NCBI GenBank assembly: GCA_945827525.1
Contig: CALZPA010000005.1
Span: 1-36,402, forward strand
Length of the DNA stretch: 36,402 nucleotides
Reading direction: 5' to 3'
Source of the DNA: an uncultured Lentisphaeria bacterium
GTDB lineage: Bacteria; Verrucomicrobiota; Lentisphaeria; Oligosphaerales; Oligosphaeraceae
Within the stretch, counting starts at the first letter, position 1; the number at the start of each line of letters is the position of its first letter. This document shows, piece by piece, positions 1 through 8,797 of this stretch. The notes beneath the pieces were generated by a model. That model had not been told where the DNA came from. It searched no databases and saw only the letters and a program-made list of their open reading frames with translations. The translations under genes and the position numbers were made by a program.

Positions 1-54
1 ATTCCCCTGGATCAGGTCCCTGAATGAGTATACGCTTGTCGTCAGATCCTTCAT
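1..54 (-). CDS. Start of a probable AAA-ATPase-like / PD-(D/E)XK protein, cut by window edge
   Basis: Only 18 codons are inside the window, reading MKDLTTSVYSFRDLIQGN. An excellent ribosome-binding site (GGGGAGG about 6 bases before the ATG at 54) and a promoter 141 bases upstream support a real gene. The pattern SF-x-DLI-x-G-N matches, from memory, the N-terminus of the AAA-ATPase-like/DUF1703 family, whose members usually continue with a YVDKT motif, an ATPase core and a C-terminal PD-(D/E)XK nuclease domain. They are often present in many copies in Bacteroidota and PVC genomes. The family call rests on these few residues and the next bases beyond the edge would decide it. The gene lies downstream of lepB but has its own promoter. 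Confidence 0.55.
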   Translation of the reverse strand, partial: MKDLTTSVYSFRDLIQGN

Positions 55-75
55 GATGTCCTCCCCATCGTGTCC

Positions 76-92
76 CCCGGCCTTTCGCCGGG
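76..92 (-). other. Hairpin in the leader of the left-edge gene
   Basis: Perfect inverted repeat: 6-base arms CCCGGC/GCCGGG around a 5-base loop (GAAAG on the minus strand). It lies between the promoter at 195-222 and the ATG at 54, just upstream of the Shine-Dalgarno site. There is no T-tract, so it is not an obvious terminator; it may be a leader structure. Confidence 0.35.
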
Positions 93-194
93 AAGGCGTA
101 CTCGCCCGCATGACGCGCCCCATGGGCGTGGCGCATCCAATTCTGCTACGGCAAACGCGCCTCCGTGCCCAGCAGTGCCACAAACCTGGCGGGC

Positions 195-222
195 AAGATA
201 GCACGGGAAAAGGCGATTGCAA
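195..222 (-). promoter_or_regulatory. Sigma70-type promoter for the left-edge gene
   Basis: On the minus strand: -35 TTGCAA (217-222), 16-base spacer, -10 TATCTT (195-200). It lies just after the lepB stop codon and gives a leader of about 135 bases before the ATG at 54. The same -10 hexamer recurs before bamA, the DUF1015 gene and the 729-residue protein gene. Confidence 0.6.
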
Positions 223-256
223 GCGGGTGCGGGTGTTCCCGCCGTGGCGGTCGTCG

Positions 257-1840
257 TCACAGGGTGCGGCGGCGCTCGACGACGGGCATGGTCGGTGGCG
301 TGTCCCCGAGCGTCTCGTCGGGCTCGCAGCGGTCGGGGAGTCCCCAGCGGCGCGAGAGCGGCCACCAGACGAAGCCAGGCGTGCCAACGAGGTTGGCGCG
401 CGGGACGCTGCCGAACCAGCGGCTGTCCCAGCTGTTCTCGCTGTTGTCGCCCATCATGAAGTATTCGCCGTCGGGGACCTCGAATTCGTCGTCGTTGTCG
501 GTCAGGTAGACGGCGGAGCCGGCGGTGCTTCCGAGCTGTGGGTTGCGGGACATATGGGAGTAGCCCCGGTAGCCGCCGCGCATGGAGGCGAGGCGGTCGA
601 ACGCGGGGTTGACGGAGCCGTCGAGCAGCCGGAATTCGGTCTCGCCCCTGGGGCGGACGTAGAGTCGGCGGTCTCGGATGCGGAGCGTGTCGCCGGGGAG
701 TCCGACGAGCCTCTTGATGTAGTAGCTGCCGCCGAAGGGTCGTCCGTCGGCGGAGACGAGGCCGGTGGTGAGGAAGACCATGGGGTCGCCGCGGCGCGGC
801 TCATGGAAGAGGAGACCCAGACGGTTCACGAACAGATGGTCGCCCGACTCGGCGTAGCCCCGGATGACGACCTCGCCGGCGCCGAAGCTCCAGCCCAGCC
901 CCTGCGGATGGAGGTAGTAGGCGATGAGGGTCGTCTTGACGTCCTCGGCGGGCAGGTCGAAGCGGTACTCGTCCGGGCCGATGCGGAGGGTGGTGACGGG
1001 TCGTCCGCGGTCGTCGCGCGTCTGGCTGAGGGTGCTCCAGTCGAGCTGTCCGTCATGGCGGGCGAAGACGGTCTGCTCGCGGCCGTCGTAGTCGGTGTAG
1101 TGGAGGAGCGGGTAGCCGGCCTGGAGGGCGAGCGGCCCGCGCTGGCAGCGGCGTGTCTGGAAGTCCAGGAGCATGGCGCGGGTCTGCTCGGGGGTTCCGG
1201 GGAAGGTGACGGTGCGGTTTCCGAGGCGGAAGGAGGACTCGGGGAGAAGGGGGCGGCTGCCGCCGGAGACCTGGAGCGTGTCCCAGTCGAGGCGGTCGCC
1301 GTCCGCCTCGGCGACGATGTCCACGGCGCTCCGGCTCAGGTTCCAGTAGGAGAGGAAGCGGACGACGGGGTTCCTGGACGGCGGCTCGTCCTCGGCGCGG
1401 AAATGGATGCCGTAGAGGGTCGGCTGCATGCTGCCGGTCGGGATTTTGAAGGGCTGGATGAAGAGCGCGCGGATGCCGAACGCGACGCCCAGGGCGACCA
1501 CCAGCACCTCCAGGCGCTCGCCCAGCCACGCCAGCCGTCCACGGGGAGGCAGCGCCTTCTCCAGACGGCGCTGAAGCTGCGCCGTGCCGTGGCGGCAGGC
1601 CTCCGCGTCCCCGTCGCGCAGCGTCCGCGAGGCCGTGTCCAGCATGGCGCGCAGCTCGTCGCGGGTGGTCTCGGACAGGATGTCGCCGTCGCGCAGCAGG
1701 AGGCCGCGCACCTGACGGCGCAGACGGCGCAGCTCGTGGCGGGCGCGGGCGTCGCCGGTGCGGACGAGCGAAAGCAGCGTGTCGCCGAAGAAGAACCAGA
1801 CGACCGCCAGGTCGAACAGGACGATGACATAGAGTGGCAT
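257..1840 (-). CDS. lepB: Signal peptidase I (long form)
   Basis: Membrane serine protease that removes signal peptides from proteins exported by Sec or Tat. The 527-residue protein has an N-terminal hydrophobic segment (about 2-26), a charged helical region, a second membrane segment (about 110-128) and then the catalytic box GSMQPTL with nucleophile Ser137. The general-base Lys376 is in YIKRLVGLPGD, and the last conserved box, GDNSENSWDSRWFG, is at 464-477. Family identity is secure. The spacing is odd: Ser and Lys are about 240 residues apart, against roughly 55 in E. coli LepB, so about 185 residues are inserted in the periplasmic domain. It is the last gene of the bamA-lptF/G-lepA-lepB run, 55 bases after lepA. 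Confidence 0.95.
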   Translation of the reverse strand: MPLYVIVLFDLAVVWFFFGDTLLSLVRTGDARARHELRRLRRQVRGLLLRDGDILSETTRDELRAMLDTASRTLRDGDAEACRHGTAQLQRRLEKALPPRGRLAWLGERLEVLVVALGVAFGIRALFIQPFKIPTGSMQPTLYGIHFRAEDEPPSRNPVVRFLSYWNLSRSAVDIVAEADGDRLDWDTLQVSGGSRPLLPESSFRLGNRTVTFPGTPEQTRAMLLDFQTRRCQRGPLALQAGYPLLHYTDYDGREQTVFARHDGQLDWSTLSQTRDDRGRPVTTLRIGPDEYRFDLPAEDVKTTLIAYYLHPQGLGWSFGAGEVVIRGYAESGDHLFVNRLGLLFHEPRRGDPMVFLTTGLVSADGRPFGGSYYIKRLVGLPGDTLRIRDRRLYVRPRGETEFRLLDGSVNPAFDRLASMRGGYRGYSHMSRNPQLGSTAGSAVYLTDNDDEFEVPDGEYFMMGDNSENSWDSRWFGSVPRANLVGTPGFVWWPLSRRWGLPDRCEPDETLGDTPPTMPVVERRRTL

Positions 1841-1895
1841 GGTGGGTGGCTGCTCCGTGGGTGGATGCGAGGGGGAGGACGGACTAGCGCGACGG

Positions 1896-3713
1896 CTACT
1901 TGCTGTCGTCGTTGTTGCTGCGCAGGACGGCGACGAACGCCTCCTGCGGGATGTTGACGTTGCCGACCTCCTTCATGCGCTTCTTTCCCTCGCGCTGCTT
2001 GTCGAGGAGCTTGCGCTTGCGGGTGATGTCGCCGCCATAGCATTTGGCGAGGACGTTCTTGCGCAGCTGCCGGACATCCTCGCGGGCGATGATGCGTCCG
2101 CCGATGGCGCCCTGAATGGCGATCTTGAACTGCTGTGGCGGGATGGCGTCGGCGAGGCGCTCACAGATGGTGCGCGCGCGCATGACGGCGCGGTCGGCGT
2201 GGCAGAGGGAGGCGAATGCATCGACGGGCTCGCCGTTGACGAGGATCTCGAGCTTGACGGTGGGGGCCTTCTCGTAGCCGTCGGGCTCGTAGTCCATGCT
2301 GCCGTAGCCCCGGGTCACGGTCTTGAGGCGGTCGTAGAAGTCGAGGACGATCTCGTGGAGGGGCATCCTGGCGGTCATCATGATGTGCAGCTGGTCGACG
2401 GTGTCGGTCTTGAGGCAGAGTCCGCGCTTGTCGAGGATGAGGTTCATGATGGCGCCCATGTAGGTGGTCGGGGAGATGATCTGTGCCTTGATCATGGGCT
2501 CCTCGACATGGTCGATGGCGTTCGGGTCGGGCATGTAGAGGGGATTGTCGATCTCGCGCATGGAGCCGTCCTTCATGTAGACATGGTAGACGACGCTGGG
2601 ATAGGTGAGCAGCAGATCCATGTTGTACTCGCGGCTGAGGCGCTCCTGCACGATGTCCATGTGGAGGAGTCCGAGGAAGCCGCAGCGGAAGCCGGCGCCG
2701 AGGGCGACGGAGCTCTCGGGCTGGGCGAAGAACGCGGCGTCGTTGAGCCTGAGCTTGGCGATGTTGAACTTGAGCGCCTCGTAGTCGGCGGAGTCGATGG
2801 GGTAGATGCCGCTGAAGACCATGGGGCGGACGTGCTGGAAGCCGGGGAGCGGCTCGTCGCAGGGTCGCGCCGCGTGGGTGACGGTGTCGCCGACATGGAT
2901 GTCCTGCGGCGTCTTGATGGAGGTGATGACGTAGCCGACCTCGCCGCTGCGCAGCTCGGCGGCAGGCTTCATGCCGGGGCTGAAGAAGCCGACCTCCTTG
3001 ACCTCGGCGTCCTGCTCGGTGCTGAACATCCGGATGGCGTCGCCGGGGCGGATGGTGCCGTTGACGACGCGGACATAGATGACGACGCCGCGATAGACGT
3101 CGTAGACGGAGTCGAAGACGAGGGCCTGGAGCGGCTTCGCCTCGTCGGTGACGGGCGCGGGGATGCGCTTGACGACCTCCTCGAGGAGGTCCTCGACGCC
3201 GAGTCCGCTGCGCGCGGAGACCTGGAGGACCTCCTCCTTGGGGATGGTGAGGAGCTCCTCGAACTGCTCGAGGCACATGGGGACGTTGGCGGCGGGGAGG
3301 TCGACCTTGTTGATGACGGGGACGATGGCGAGGTTCTGGCGCATGGCGAGGTTGACGTTGGCCATCGTCTGCGCCTGGACGCCCTGCGCGGCGTCGACGA
3401 GGAGGATGGCGCCCTCGCAGGCGGCGAGGCTGCGGCTGACCTCGTAGGCGAAGTCGACGTGTCCGGGGGTGTCGATGAGGTTGAACTCGTACTCCTGCCC
3501 GTCGCGGCTGGTGAACTGCATGCGGACGGGATGGGACTTGATGGTGATGCCGCGCTCCTGCTCCAGGTCCATGGCGTCGAGGATCTGGTCATGGAACGTG
3601 CGGGCCTCGATGGTCTTCGTGTGGAGGAGGAAGCGGTCGGCCAGCGTCGACTTGCCGTGGTCGACGTGGGCCACAATGCAGAAATTGCGTATGGTCTTCA
3701 GGTGCTCGTTCAT
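1896..3713 (-). CDS. lepA: Elongation factor 4 (LepA), ribosome-associated GTPase
   Basis: Translational GTPase that acts on ribosomes in the cytoplasm and is proposed to remodel stalled or assembling ribosomes. The 605-residue length matches the family (about 600). The G1 loop AHVDHGKST is at 15-23, followed by the switch region RGITIK, the DTPGHVDF G3 motif and the NKVDLP G4 motif. The LepA-specific C-terminal domain ends with KQREGKKRMK. The ATG at 3713 was chosen because it begins the conserved MNEHLKTIRNF start; the same frame stays open to 4079, but that extension lies over the lptF/G gene and has no family character. It sits between lptF/G (83 bases) and lepB (55 bases), the classic lepA-lepB pairing. 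Confidence 0.97.
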   Translation of the reverse strand: MNEHLKTIRNFCIVAHVDHGKSTLADRFLLHTKTIEARTFHDQILDAMDLEQERGITIKSHPVRMQFTSRDGQEYEFNLIDTPGHVDFAYEVSRSLAACEGAILLVDAAQGVQAQTMANVNLAMRQNLAIVPVINKVDLPAANVPMCLEQFEELLTIPKEEVLQVSARSGLGVEDLLEEVVKRIPAPVTDEAKPLQALVFDSVYDVYRGVVIYVRVVNGTIRPGDAIRMFSTEQDAEVKEVGFFSPGMKPAAELRSGEVGYVITSIKTPQDIHVGDTVTHAARPCDEPLPGFQHVRPMVFSGIYPIDSADYEALKFNIAKLRLNDAAFFAQPESSVALGAGFRCGFLGLLHMDIVQERLSREYNMDLLLTYPSVVYHVYMKDGSMREIDNPLYMPDPNAIDHVEEPMIKAQIISPTTYMGAIMNLILDKRGLCLKTDTVDQLHIMMTARMPLHEIVLDFYDRLKTVTRGYGSMDYEPDGYEKAPTVKLEILVNGEPVDAFASLCHADRAVMRARTICERLADAIPPQQFKIAIQGAIGGRIIAREDVRQLRKNVLAKCYGGDITRKRKLLDKQREGKKRMKEVGNVNIPQEAFVAVLRSNNDDSK

Positions 3714-3796
3714 CGATTTGCGGAATTCACAGGTGAGAAGTGTGGGATGGGAAGTGGAACCAGTGGGGAGACGGAGGCGCGGCCAGGACGGCGTGG

Positions 3797-4894
3797 TCAG
3801 TGGCGTCCGAGCCGCCGGATGGAGAGGATGCCGCCGGTCATGTAGAGGACGTTCGGAAGCCAGACCATCCACTCCGGATGCAGATGCGGGCTCCGCTCCA
3901 GCATGTCCGCCAGCAGCAAGAACACATAGAAGCCCAGCGCCAGCACCACGCAGATGAGCAGACCCACCGACAGCTCGCTGCGGCGGCCGCGGATGCCGAA
4001 CGGCAGCCCCAGCAGCAGGAACGAGAACGCCGACAGCGACAGCGACACACGGCTGTGGAGATCCAGCAGCAGCGAGCACGTCTCCTGGCGGTCGCCCGCC
4101 GCCAGCCGCAAGCGCCCGAACAGCATCCGCACATCCAGATACTTGGACTTGCGGCTCAGGCGACGGCGGTCCAGCGACTCGCCGTACGAGAGCGGCAGCG
4201 TCAGCTCGCGCGCGCTCATCGCCACACGCGCCTCCGCGCCACGCTCGCCGAAGCTCAGCTCCGTCACGCTCGCGTCCTCCAGCCGGACCAGCAGGCGCGA
4301 CTCCTCGAAGTCCGCCGTCAGGCGTCCGCGCTCGGCCGACACGGCCAGCGCCGTGCCGCCCTTCTCGCGCAGCAGCAGCTGCACGCCCACGAGCTCGTCG
4401 CCGTCACGGCCCGCGATGCGCAGCTGGCAGTCCGACGACAGCGCCGTGTACTCGCCCGGCTCCAGCATCGACAGCGGCGCGCTCGCCAGCGCCGTCCACT
4501 TCAGGCGCTCGCCCTCGTAGCGGCACAGCGGCGACACATACAGCGACAGCAGCAGGCAGACCGCGCAGCAGGCGAAGCTCAGCACTAGCCCCGGGGCGAT
4601 GATCTGCCACAGGCTCACGCCGCTCGCCTTCAGGGCGCTGATCTCGTTGTCCGACGACATCCGCCCGAACACCAGCACCGTCGACACCAGCATCGAAAGC
4701 GGCACCGTGAAGCGCAGCATGTCCGGTATCATGTACAGCAGGAAGCGGCCCAGCAGACCGAAGCCGACCCCCTTCGTCAGCAGCTCGAAGGCGCGGAAGA
4801 AGTGACCCGAGAGCATGACGAAGGTGAGCACGCCCAGCGCCAGCAGCAGACTGCCGAGCAGACTGCGGAAGATGTACCAGTTCAGTGTCCTCAT
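3797..4894 (-). CDS. LptF/LptG-family lipopolysaccharide export permease
   Basis: Inner-membrane permease of the Lpt machine, which extracts lipopolysaccharide for transport to the outer membrane with the LptB ATPase. The 365 residues show three hydrophobic segments in the N-terminal third (about 10-30, 50-72, 95-122), a hydrophilic beta-jellyroll-like periplasmic middle, and three membrane segments near the C-terminus. The sequence SSDNEISALKASGVS between membrane segments is the family's coupling-helix signature (E-x-x-A-L-x-A-x-G). Whether it is LptF or LptG cannot be decided, and only one of the pair is present here. It lies 48 bases after bamA, consistent with a shared envelope operon. 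Confidence 0.9.
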   Translation of the reverse strand: MRTLNWYIFRSLLGSLLLALGVLTFVMLSGHFFRAFELLTKGVGFGLLGRFLLYMIPDMLRFTVPLSMLVSTVLVFGRMSSDNEISALKASGVSLWQIIAPGLVLSFACCAVCLLLSLYVSPLCRYEGERLKWTALASAPLSMLEPGEYTALSSDCQLRIAGRDGDELVGVQLLLREKGGTALAVSAERGRLTADFEESRLLVRLEDASVTELSFGERGAEARVAMSARELTLPLSYGESLDRRRLSRKSKYLDVRMLFGRLRLAAGDRQETCSLLLDLHSRVSLSLSAFSFLLLGLPFGIRGRRSELSVGLLICVVLALGFYVFLLLADMLERSPHLHPEWMVWLPNVLYMTGGILSIRRLGRH

Positions 4895-4942
4895 GCGTCG
4901 TCAGGCGGCGCGCCGGCAGGCGCCGGGCGCCGGCCGGGTTCC

Positions 4943-7342
4943 TCAGTAGGAGAAGCCGATGCTGAAGTGGAAGCGTCCGCTGCGTCCGTCGAGGTGGTCG
5001 TAGCTGGTGAGGATGGGGTAGCCGTAGTAGAGGCTGATGGGGAGGGCGCGGAACTGGACGCCGACGCCGACGCTCATGCAGAGGTCGGAGAGGTCGATGT
5101 CCGCGGCGTCGTACCAGACGTTGCCGAAGTCGGTGAAGACGCTGGCGAACATGATGTCGCGGACGGGCTGGAGGAGCTCGATGGTGCCGGTCATCATGGT
5201 GCTGCCGCCGAAGGGGTCCTCGTGGCGGTCGACGGGCGCCACATCACGCCGCTTGAAGCCGCGGATGGTGCCGACGCCGCCGGCGAAGTAGCGGTCGAAG
5301 ATGGCGACCTTGTCCTCGTCAGTGGTGGTGGCGAGGCTGAGCCCGAGCTTGAGGACGCGGGCGCCGGGCAGGGGGACGTAGTGCGAGCCGCCGAGGCTGA
5401 AGCGGAGGTAGTCCTCGTAGCTGCCGAGGGCCTTGGTGATGTACTCGGTCTGGAATTCGACGATGGTGCCGCTGGTGGGGAAGCGGTAGGCGTCGCGAGT
5501 GTCGCGGGTGACGCGCCAGACGAGGCGGTTGGCCCAGTAGCTGCCCTCTTCGTCGGCGATGACGCGGTCGCGGACGAAGTCGCCTCGGGCGGTGTCCCAG
5601 TCGAAGTCGTCCTCGTCGTACTCGTCGCAGTCGGAGATGCGGACGTGTTCGAGGCGCAGTCCGGCGCCCATGCGCCAGTTGCGCTCGACGATGTCGGTGA
5701 AGGGGATGCGGAAAGCGAAGGGCCAGGAGAGCATGATCTGGGCGCCGATGTTGCGCTGCTCGTACTCGTCCTCGGTGCGGGTGCGGAGGAAGAGCTCGGT
5801 GCTGAGGGTGAGTCGGCGGTCGAGGAACCAGGGCTCGTCGAGGGAGAGGAGGATGTTGGTGAGGTCGCTGCCGACCTGGACGCGCGAGCGGAAGCGCTGT
5901 CCGCCGCCCTTGGGCGGCCACTCCAGGGCCATCAGCCGCTGGAGGTCGAAGTTGGTCTCGGTAAACTCGAACTGTCCGAGGACGGAGTCCTCGGTGGAGA
6001 AGGCGGCGCCGAGGCTGACGTTGCCGGTGGGCTTCTCCTCCAGGGAGATGCGGAGGTCGCGGAGGTCGGGGCGTCCGGTGACGGCGGGGGTTATGTCGAC
6101 CTGTGAGAAGTAGCCGAGGTTCTGGAGGCGCGCCTTGGAGACCTCGAGGAGCGTGGGGTCGCCGAGGTCGTCGGGCTGGATGGCCAGCTCGCGGCGGATG
6201 ACCTTCTCGCGCGTCTGCTCGTTGCCCACGATCTTGATGTCGCGGATGCGGACGGCGTCGCCCTCGCGGATCTGGTACTCGACGGCGACGGTGTGGGCGG
6301 CGGCGTCCTTGACGCGGTTGGCCCAGACCTGGACCTCGAGGTAGCCGAGGGCGCCGTAGCGGGCCTTGAGGGCGCGGATGTCCTGCTGCTCGCGCTCGGC
6401 GCTGAAGGGCTGCCCGGCGGCCAGGGCGAGGTCACGCGCGAGCTCGTCGGCGGCGAAGCGCCTGGCGCCCTGGACGGTCACCTTGGAGACGGCGTAGGGC
6501 TGCCCCTCCTGGAGCAGATACCAGACCTGGACCCAGCCCTCGTCGGCGTCGGGCCGCTGCTCGATGGCGCGCAGCTCGAAGTCGAGGTAGCCGGCGTTGT
6601 GGTACTTGCGGCGCAGCTCCTCGCTGTCGAGGGGGAGCAGATGGTCGTTGAAGTAGTTGCCGAAGCGGAAGATGTAGCGCCACCACTGACGCTTGGTGTA
6701 GAGGCAGTCGCGCAGCTCGTCCTCGGGGAACGCGGTCGCGTCCTGGAAGTAGGTGCCCTCCAGCTTGCGGCGGGCCTTCTCCTTGACGACGATGACGACC
6801 TGGACGCCGCCCTGCCCGTCGGCCATGGGCTCCTCAAGCGTGGAGACCTCGGTGCCCCAGTAGCCGGCGTCCTGGTACTTCTCGAGGATCTTCTTGCGGG
6901 CGGCGGCCTTGGAGCGCTCCTCGGCGGGCGCGCCGACCTTGACGATGTCCTCGACCTGGCGCAGCAGGGAGTCCGCGGAGTACTCGGAGCTGCCGCGGAC
7001 GACGAGGCTGCGGACCATGGGGCGCGGCTGCACGAAGAAGTTGAGGCCCAGGCGCCCGCCGCCGAGGTCGACGCGCTCGACGCGCACGGACTCGAAGCTG
7101 CCGCTGAGCATGAGCTGCTTGATGTCGTCGTTCAGGACGGCCTCGCTGAAGGTCTGCCCCGTCTGGGTTCGCACGAGATGGTAGACGCGCTGGGCGAGGG
7201 CCTCGGGCGGGTACCCGCCCTCCTCGCGCTCGCTGATGACCGCCATCTTCTCGACCACCTCGCCGCTCAGCCAGGGCGCGCAGGCCAGCAGACCGCCAGC
7301 CAGGACACAGCGCCATGCCCGTACCATTGTCTCCATCTTCAT
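4943..7342 (-). CDS. bamA: Outer membrane protein assembly factor BamA
   Basis: Central beta-barrel of the BAM complex, which folds and inserts outer-membrane proteins. From the ATG at 7342 the protein has 799 residues: a signal peptide ending near SGEV (about 25-30), a series of POTRA repeats over roughly residues 30-410, and a 16-strand Omp85 barrel over the rest. The barrel carries the lid-lock type motif GTIRGFKRRD and ends in the aromatic outer-membrane signature FSIGFSY. The start was chosen for the AAGGGAAG ribosome-binding site 8 bases upstream and the signal peptide that follows; an open extension to 7516 lacks both. A promoter lies at 7488-7516. It leads the bamA-lptF/G-lepA-lepB transcript. 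Codons are overwhelmingly C-ending, unlike the G-ending lptF/G gene next to it. Confidence 0.95.
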   Translation of the reverse strand: MKMETMVRAWRCVLAGGLLACAPWLSGEVVEKMAVISEREEGGYPPEALAQRVYHLVRTQTGQTFSEAVLNDDIKQLMLSGSFESVRVERVDLGGGRLGLNFFVQPRPMVRSLVVRGSSEYSADSLLRQVEDIVKVGAPAEERSKAAARKKILEKYQDAGYWGTEVSTLEEPMADGQGGVQVVIVVKEKARRKLEGTYFQDATAFPEDELRDCLYTKRQWWRYIFRFGNYFNDHLLPLDSEELRRKYHNAGYLDFELRAIEQRPDADEGWVQVWYLLQEGQPYAVSKVTVQGARRFAADELARDLALAAGQPFSAEREQQDIRALKARYGALGYLEVQVWANRVKDAAAHTVAVEYQIREGDAVRIRDIKIVGNEQTREKVIRRELAIQPDDLGDPTLLEVSKARLQNLGYFSQVDITPAVTGRPDLRDLRISLEEKPTGNVSLGAAFSTEDSVLGQFEFTETNFDLQRLMALEWPPKGGGQRFRSRVQVGSDLTNILLSLDEPWFLDRRLTLSTELFLRTRTEDEYEQRNIGAQIMLSWPFAFRIPFTDIVERNWRMGAGLRLEHVRISDCDEYDEDDFDWDTARGDFVRDRVIADEEGSYWANRLVWRVTRDTRDAYRFPTSGTIVEFQTEYITKALGSYEDYLRFSLGGSHYVPLPGARVLKLGLSLATTTDEDKVAIFDRYFAGGVGTIRGFKRRDVAPVDRHEDPFGGSTMMTGTIELLQPVRDIMFASVFTDFGNVWYDAADIDLSDLCMSVGVGVQFRALPISLYYGYPILTSYDHLDGRSGRFHFSIGFSY

Positions 7343-7487
7343 TCGCTTGCTTCCCTTCTGCCCCCCTGGGACAGGGTGTCTGACTGCCTGTTGTGCTGTG
7401 GGCGCGCGCCCCCACCGGGCGGTGCCCCTCTCCCCCCGCCCGCGCGTCCGTCCGGAGACCGGCGCGGACAGGACGGGGAACCTCCAT

Positions 7488-7516
7488 AAGATAGCACCTG
7501 TGCCGCCGATATGCAA
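7488..7516 (-). promoter_or_regulatory. Sigma70-type promoter for bamA operon
   Basis: Minus strand: -35 TTGCAT (7511-7516), 17-base spacer, -10 TATCTT (7488-7493), immediately after the argC stop codon at 7526. The predicted leader to the bamA ATG is about 140 bases and GC-rich. Confidence 0.65.
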
Positions 7517-7525
7517 CAGGGCGGC

Positions 7526-8569
7526 TCAGAGCAGGCCGGCCGTCTCGTCGAGGCCACAGAGGATGTTCATGCACTGGATGGCCTGGCCGGAGGCGCCCTT
7601 CGTCAGGTTGTCGATGACGCTGCTGACGATGAGCCGTCCGGTGCGGCGGTCGAAGGCGCAGCCGATCTCGCACATGTTGGTCATGGTCACGTGCTTGGTG
7701 TCGGCGAGCTGCCCCTCGGGGAGGACGCGGACGAAGGGCTCGCCGGCGTAGGCGCGCCGCAGGGCGTCGAGCGCGGCGGCCGCGTCGGCGCCGGGGCGGG
7801 CGTGCAGGAGGATGGTCGAGTGGATGCCGCGGTTGACGGGGACCAGATGCGGGATGAAGTTGATGACGACCGGGCGGCCCGCCGCGACGGACAGCTCCTG
7901 CTCCATCTCCGGCAGGTGGCGGTGACCCGTCACGCCGTACGGGCGCAGGCTCTCGTTGCACTCGGGGAAGATGTACGGCAGGTCGACCTTGCGCCCCGCG
8001 CCCGTCACGCCGCTCATCGAGATGGCCTCGATGCCCTCGGGCTCGGCGACGCCAGCCGCCAGCAGTGCTGTCGTCGGCAGCAGGACGCTCGTCACATAGC
8101 AGCCGGCGCAGGCCACCAAGCGTGCCGTGCGCAGCTGGGCGCGGTAGCGCTCCGGCAGGCCATAGACCGCCAGCGGCAGCAGCTCGGGCGCCGGATGCTC
8201 CAGCTTGTAGTAGGTGCGGTACACCTCCGTGTCGCGCAGGCGGAAGTCGGCGCTGATGTCCAGGACGCGCAGGCCGCGCTCCAGCAGCGGCGCCGCGTAG
8301 TCGTGGGCCAGGCCATGCGGCAGCGCCAGGAACACGACGTCGCACAGCCGAGCGATCTCGTCCACGTCGGGGGCGATGAACGACAGCGGGCACTCCACAT
8401 AGCGCGGGAACGCCGCGCCCACCGGCTGGCCCGCGTGCTGGCGCGACGTGATGCACGTCAGCTCAATCCCCGGATGGCGCAGCAGCAGGCGCAGCAGCTC
8501 CTCGCCCGCATAGCCCGACGCGCCCACAATGCCCACTCGCACCTTCGCTCCGTCACTCATCGCTCTCAT
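7526..8569 (-). CDS. argC: N-acetyl-gamma-glutamyl-phosphate reductase
   Basis: Third step of arginine synthesis: NADPH-dependent reduction of N-acetylglutamyl phosphate to the semialdehyde, in the cytoplasm. The protein has 347 residues, normal for the long ArgC type. It shows the dinucleotide-binding GASGYAG (16-22), the DISADFRL motif (about 104-111) and the catalytic cysteine in CAGCYVT (Cys157). The ATG at 8569 has a GAGGAG site about 4 bases upstream; the ATG three codons later (8560) would leave that site about 13 bases away and is less likely. It is the only arginine gene here, between rpsI and bamA. No convincing promoter is visible, although a likely terminator separates it from rpsI. 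Codons change from G-ending at the 5' end to C-ending at the 3' end. Confidence 0.94.
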   Translation of the reverse strand: MRAMSDGAKVRVGIVGASGYAGEELLRLLLRHPGIELTCITSRQHAGQPVGAAFPRYVECPLSFIAPDVDEIARLCDVVFLALPHGLAHDYAAPLLERGLRVLDISADFRLRDTEVYRTYYKLEHPAPELLPLAVYGLPERYRAQLRTARLVACAGCYVTSVLLPTTALLAAGVAEPEGIEAISMSGVTGAGRKVDLPYIFPECNESLRPYGVTGHRHLPEMEQELSVAAGRPVVINFIPHLVPVNRGIHSTILLHARPGADAAAALDALRRAYAGEPFVRVLPEGQLADTKHVTMTNMCEIGCAFDRRTGRLIVSSVIDNLTKGASGQAIQCMNILCGLDETAGLL

Positions 8570-8684
8570 TCGCTCCTCAAGTTCCTGCCTGCCCCCAGGC
8601 CGCCGCCCGCACGGGGCGGCGACGGCGGGCCACACACGTCGCACATCTCTTCTCACACACACCTTTCCCCAACGGCACTGGGGG

Positions 8685-8716
8685 AAAAAAAGAGGGGGCC
8701 GGACGCCGGACGCCCA
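8685..8716 (-). terminator. Probable rho-independent terminator after rpsI
   Basis: On the minus strand a GC-rich imperfect stem (GGG...CCC enclosing CCGG-CGT-CCGG) is followed by CCTC and a run of seven T residues (8685-8691). It lies about 80 bases after the rpsI stop, in the 228-base gap before argC, which otherwise holds only GT-rich and CG-rich sequence with no gene. Confidence 0.5.
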
Positions 8717-8797
8717 AGGCATCCCCGCATCCGGTCCCCGTCGGCGCCAGGCGGACTCCACGCCGCCCGGCGCACGGCTCGCCAGAGCCAGCCAGCG

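Noticed and set aside
53-1957. A 634-codon open frame on the plus strand opposite lepB
   Set aside because: Rich in Val, Gly, Ala, Glu and Asp with no domain; this is the antisense image of a GC-rich, C-ending gene with clear signal peptidase motifs.
3714-4079. N-terminal extension of lepA
   Set aside because: The open frame continues over lptF/G, but the LepA family begins at the MNEHLKTIRN start at 3713.
1839-7489. Long plus-strand frames opposite lepA, lptF/G and bamA
   Set aside because: Same compositional shadow effect; no ribosome-binding sites or recognisable domains.
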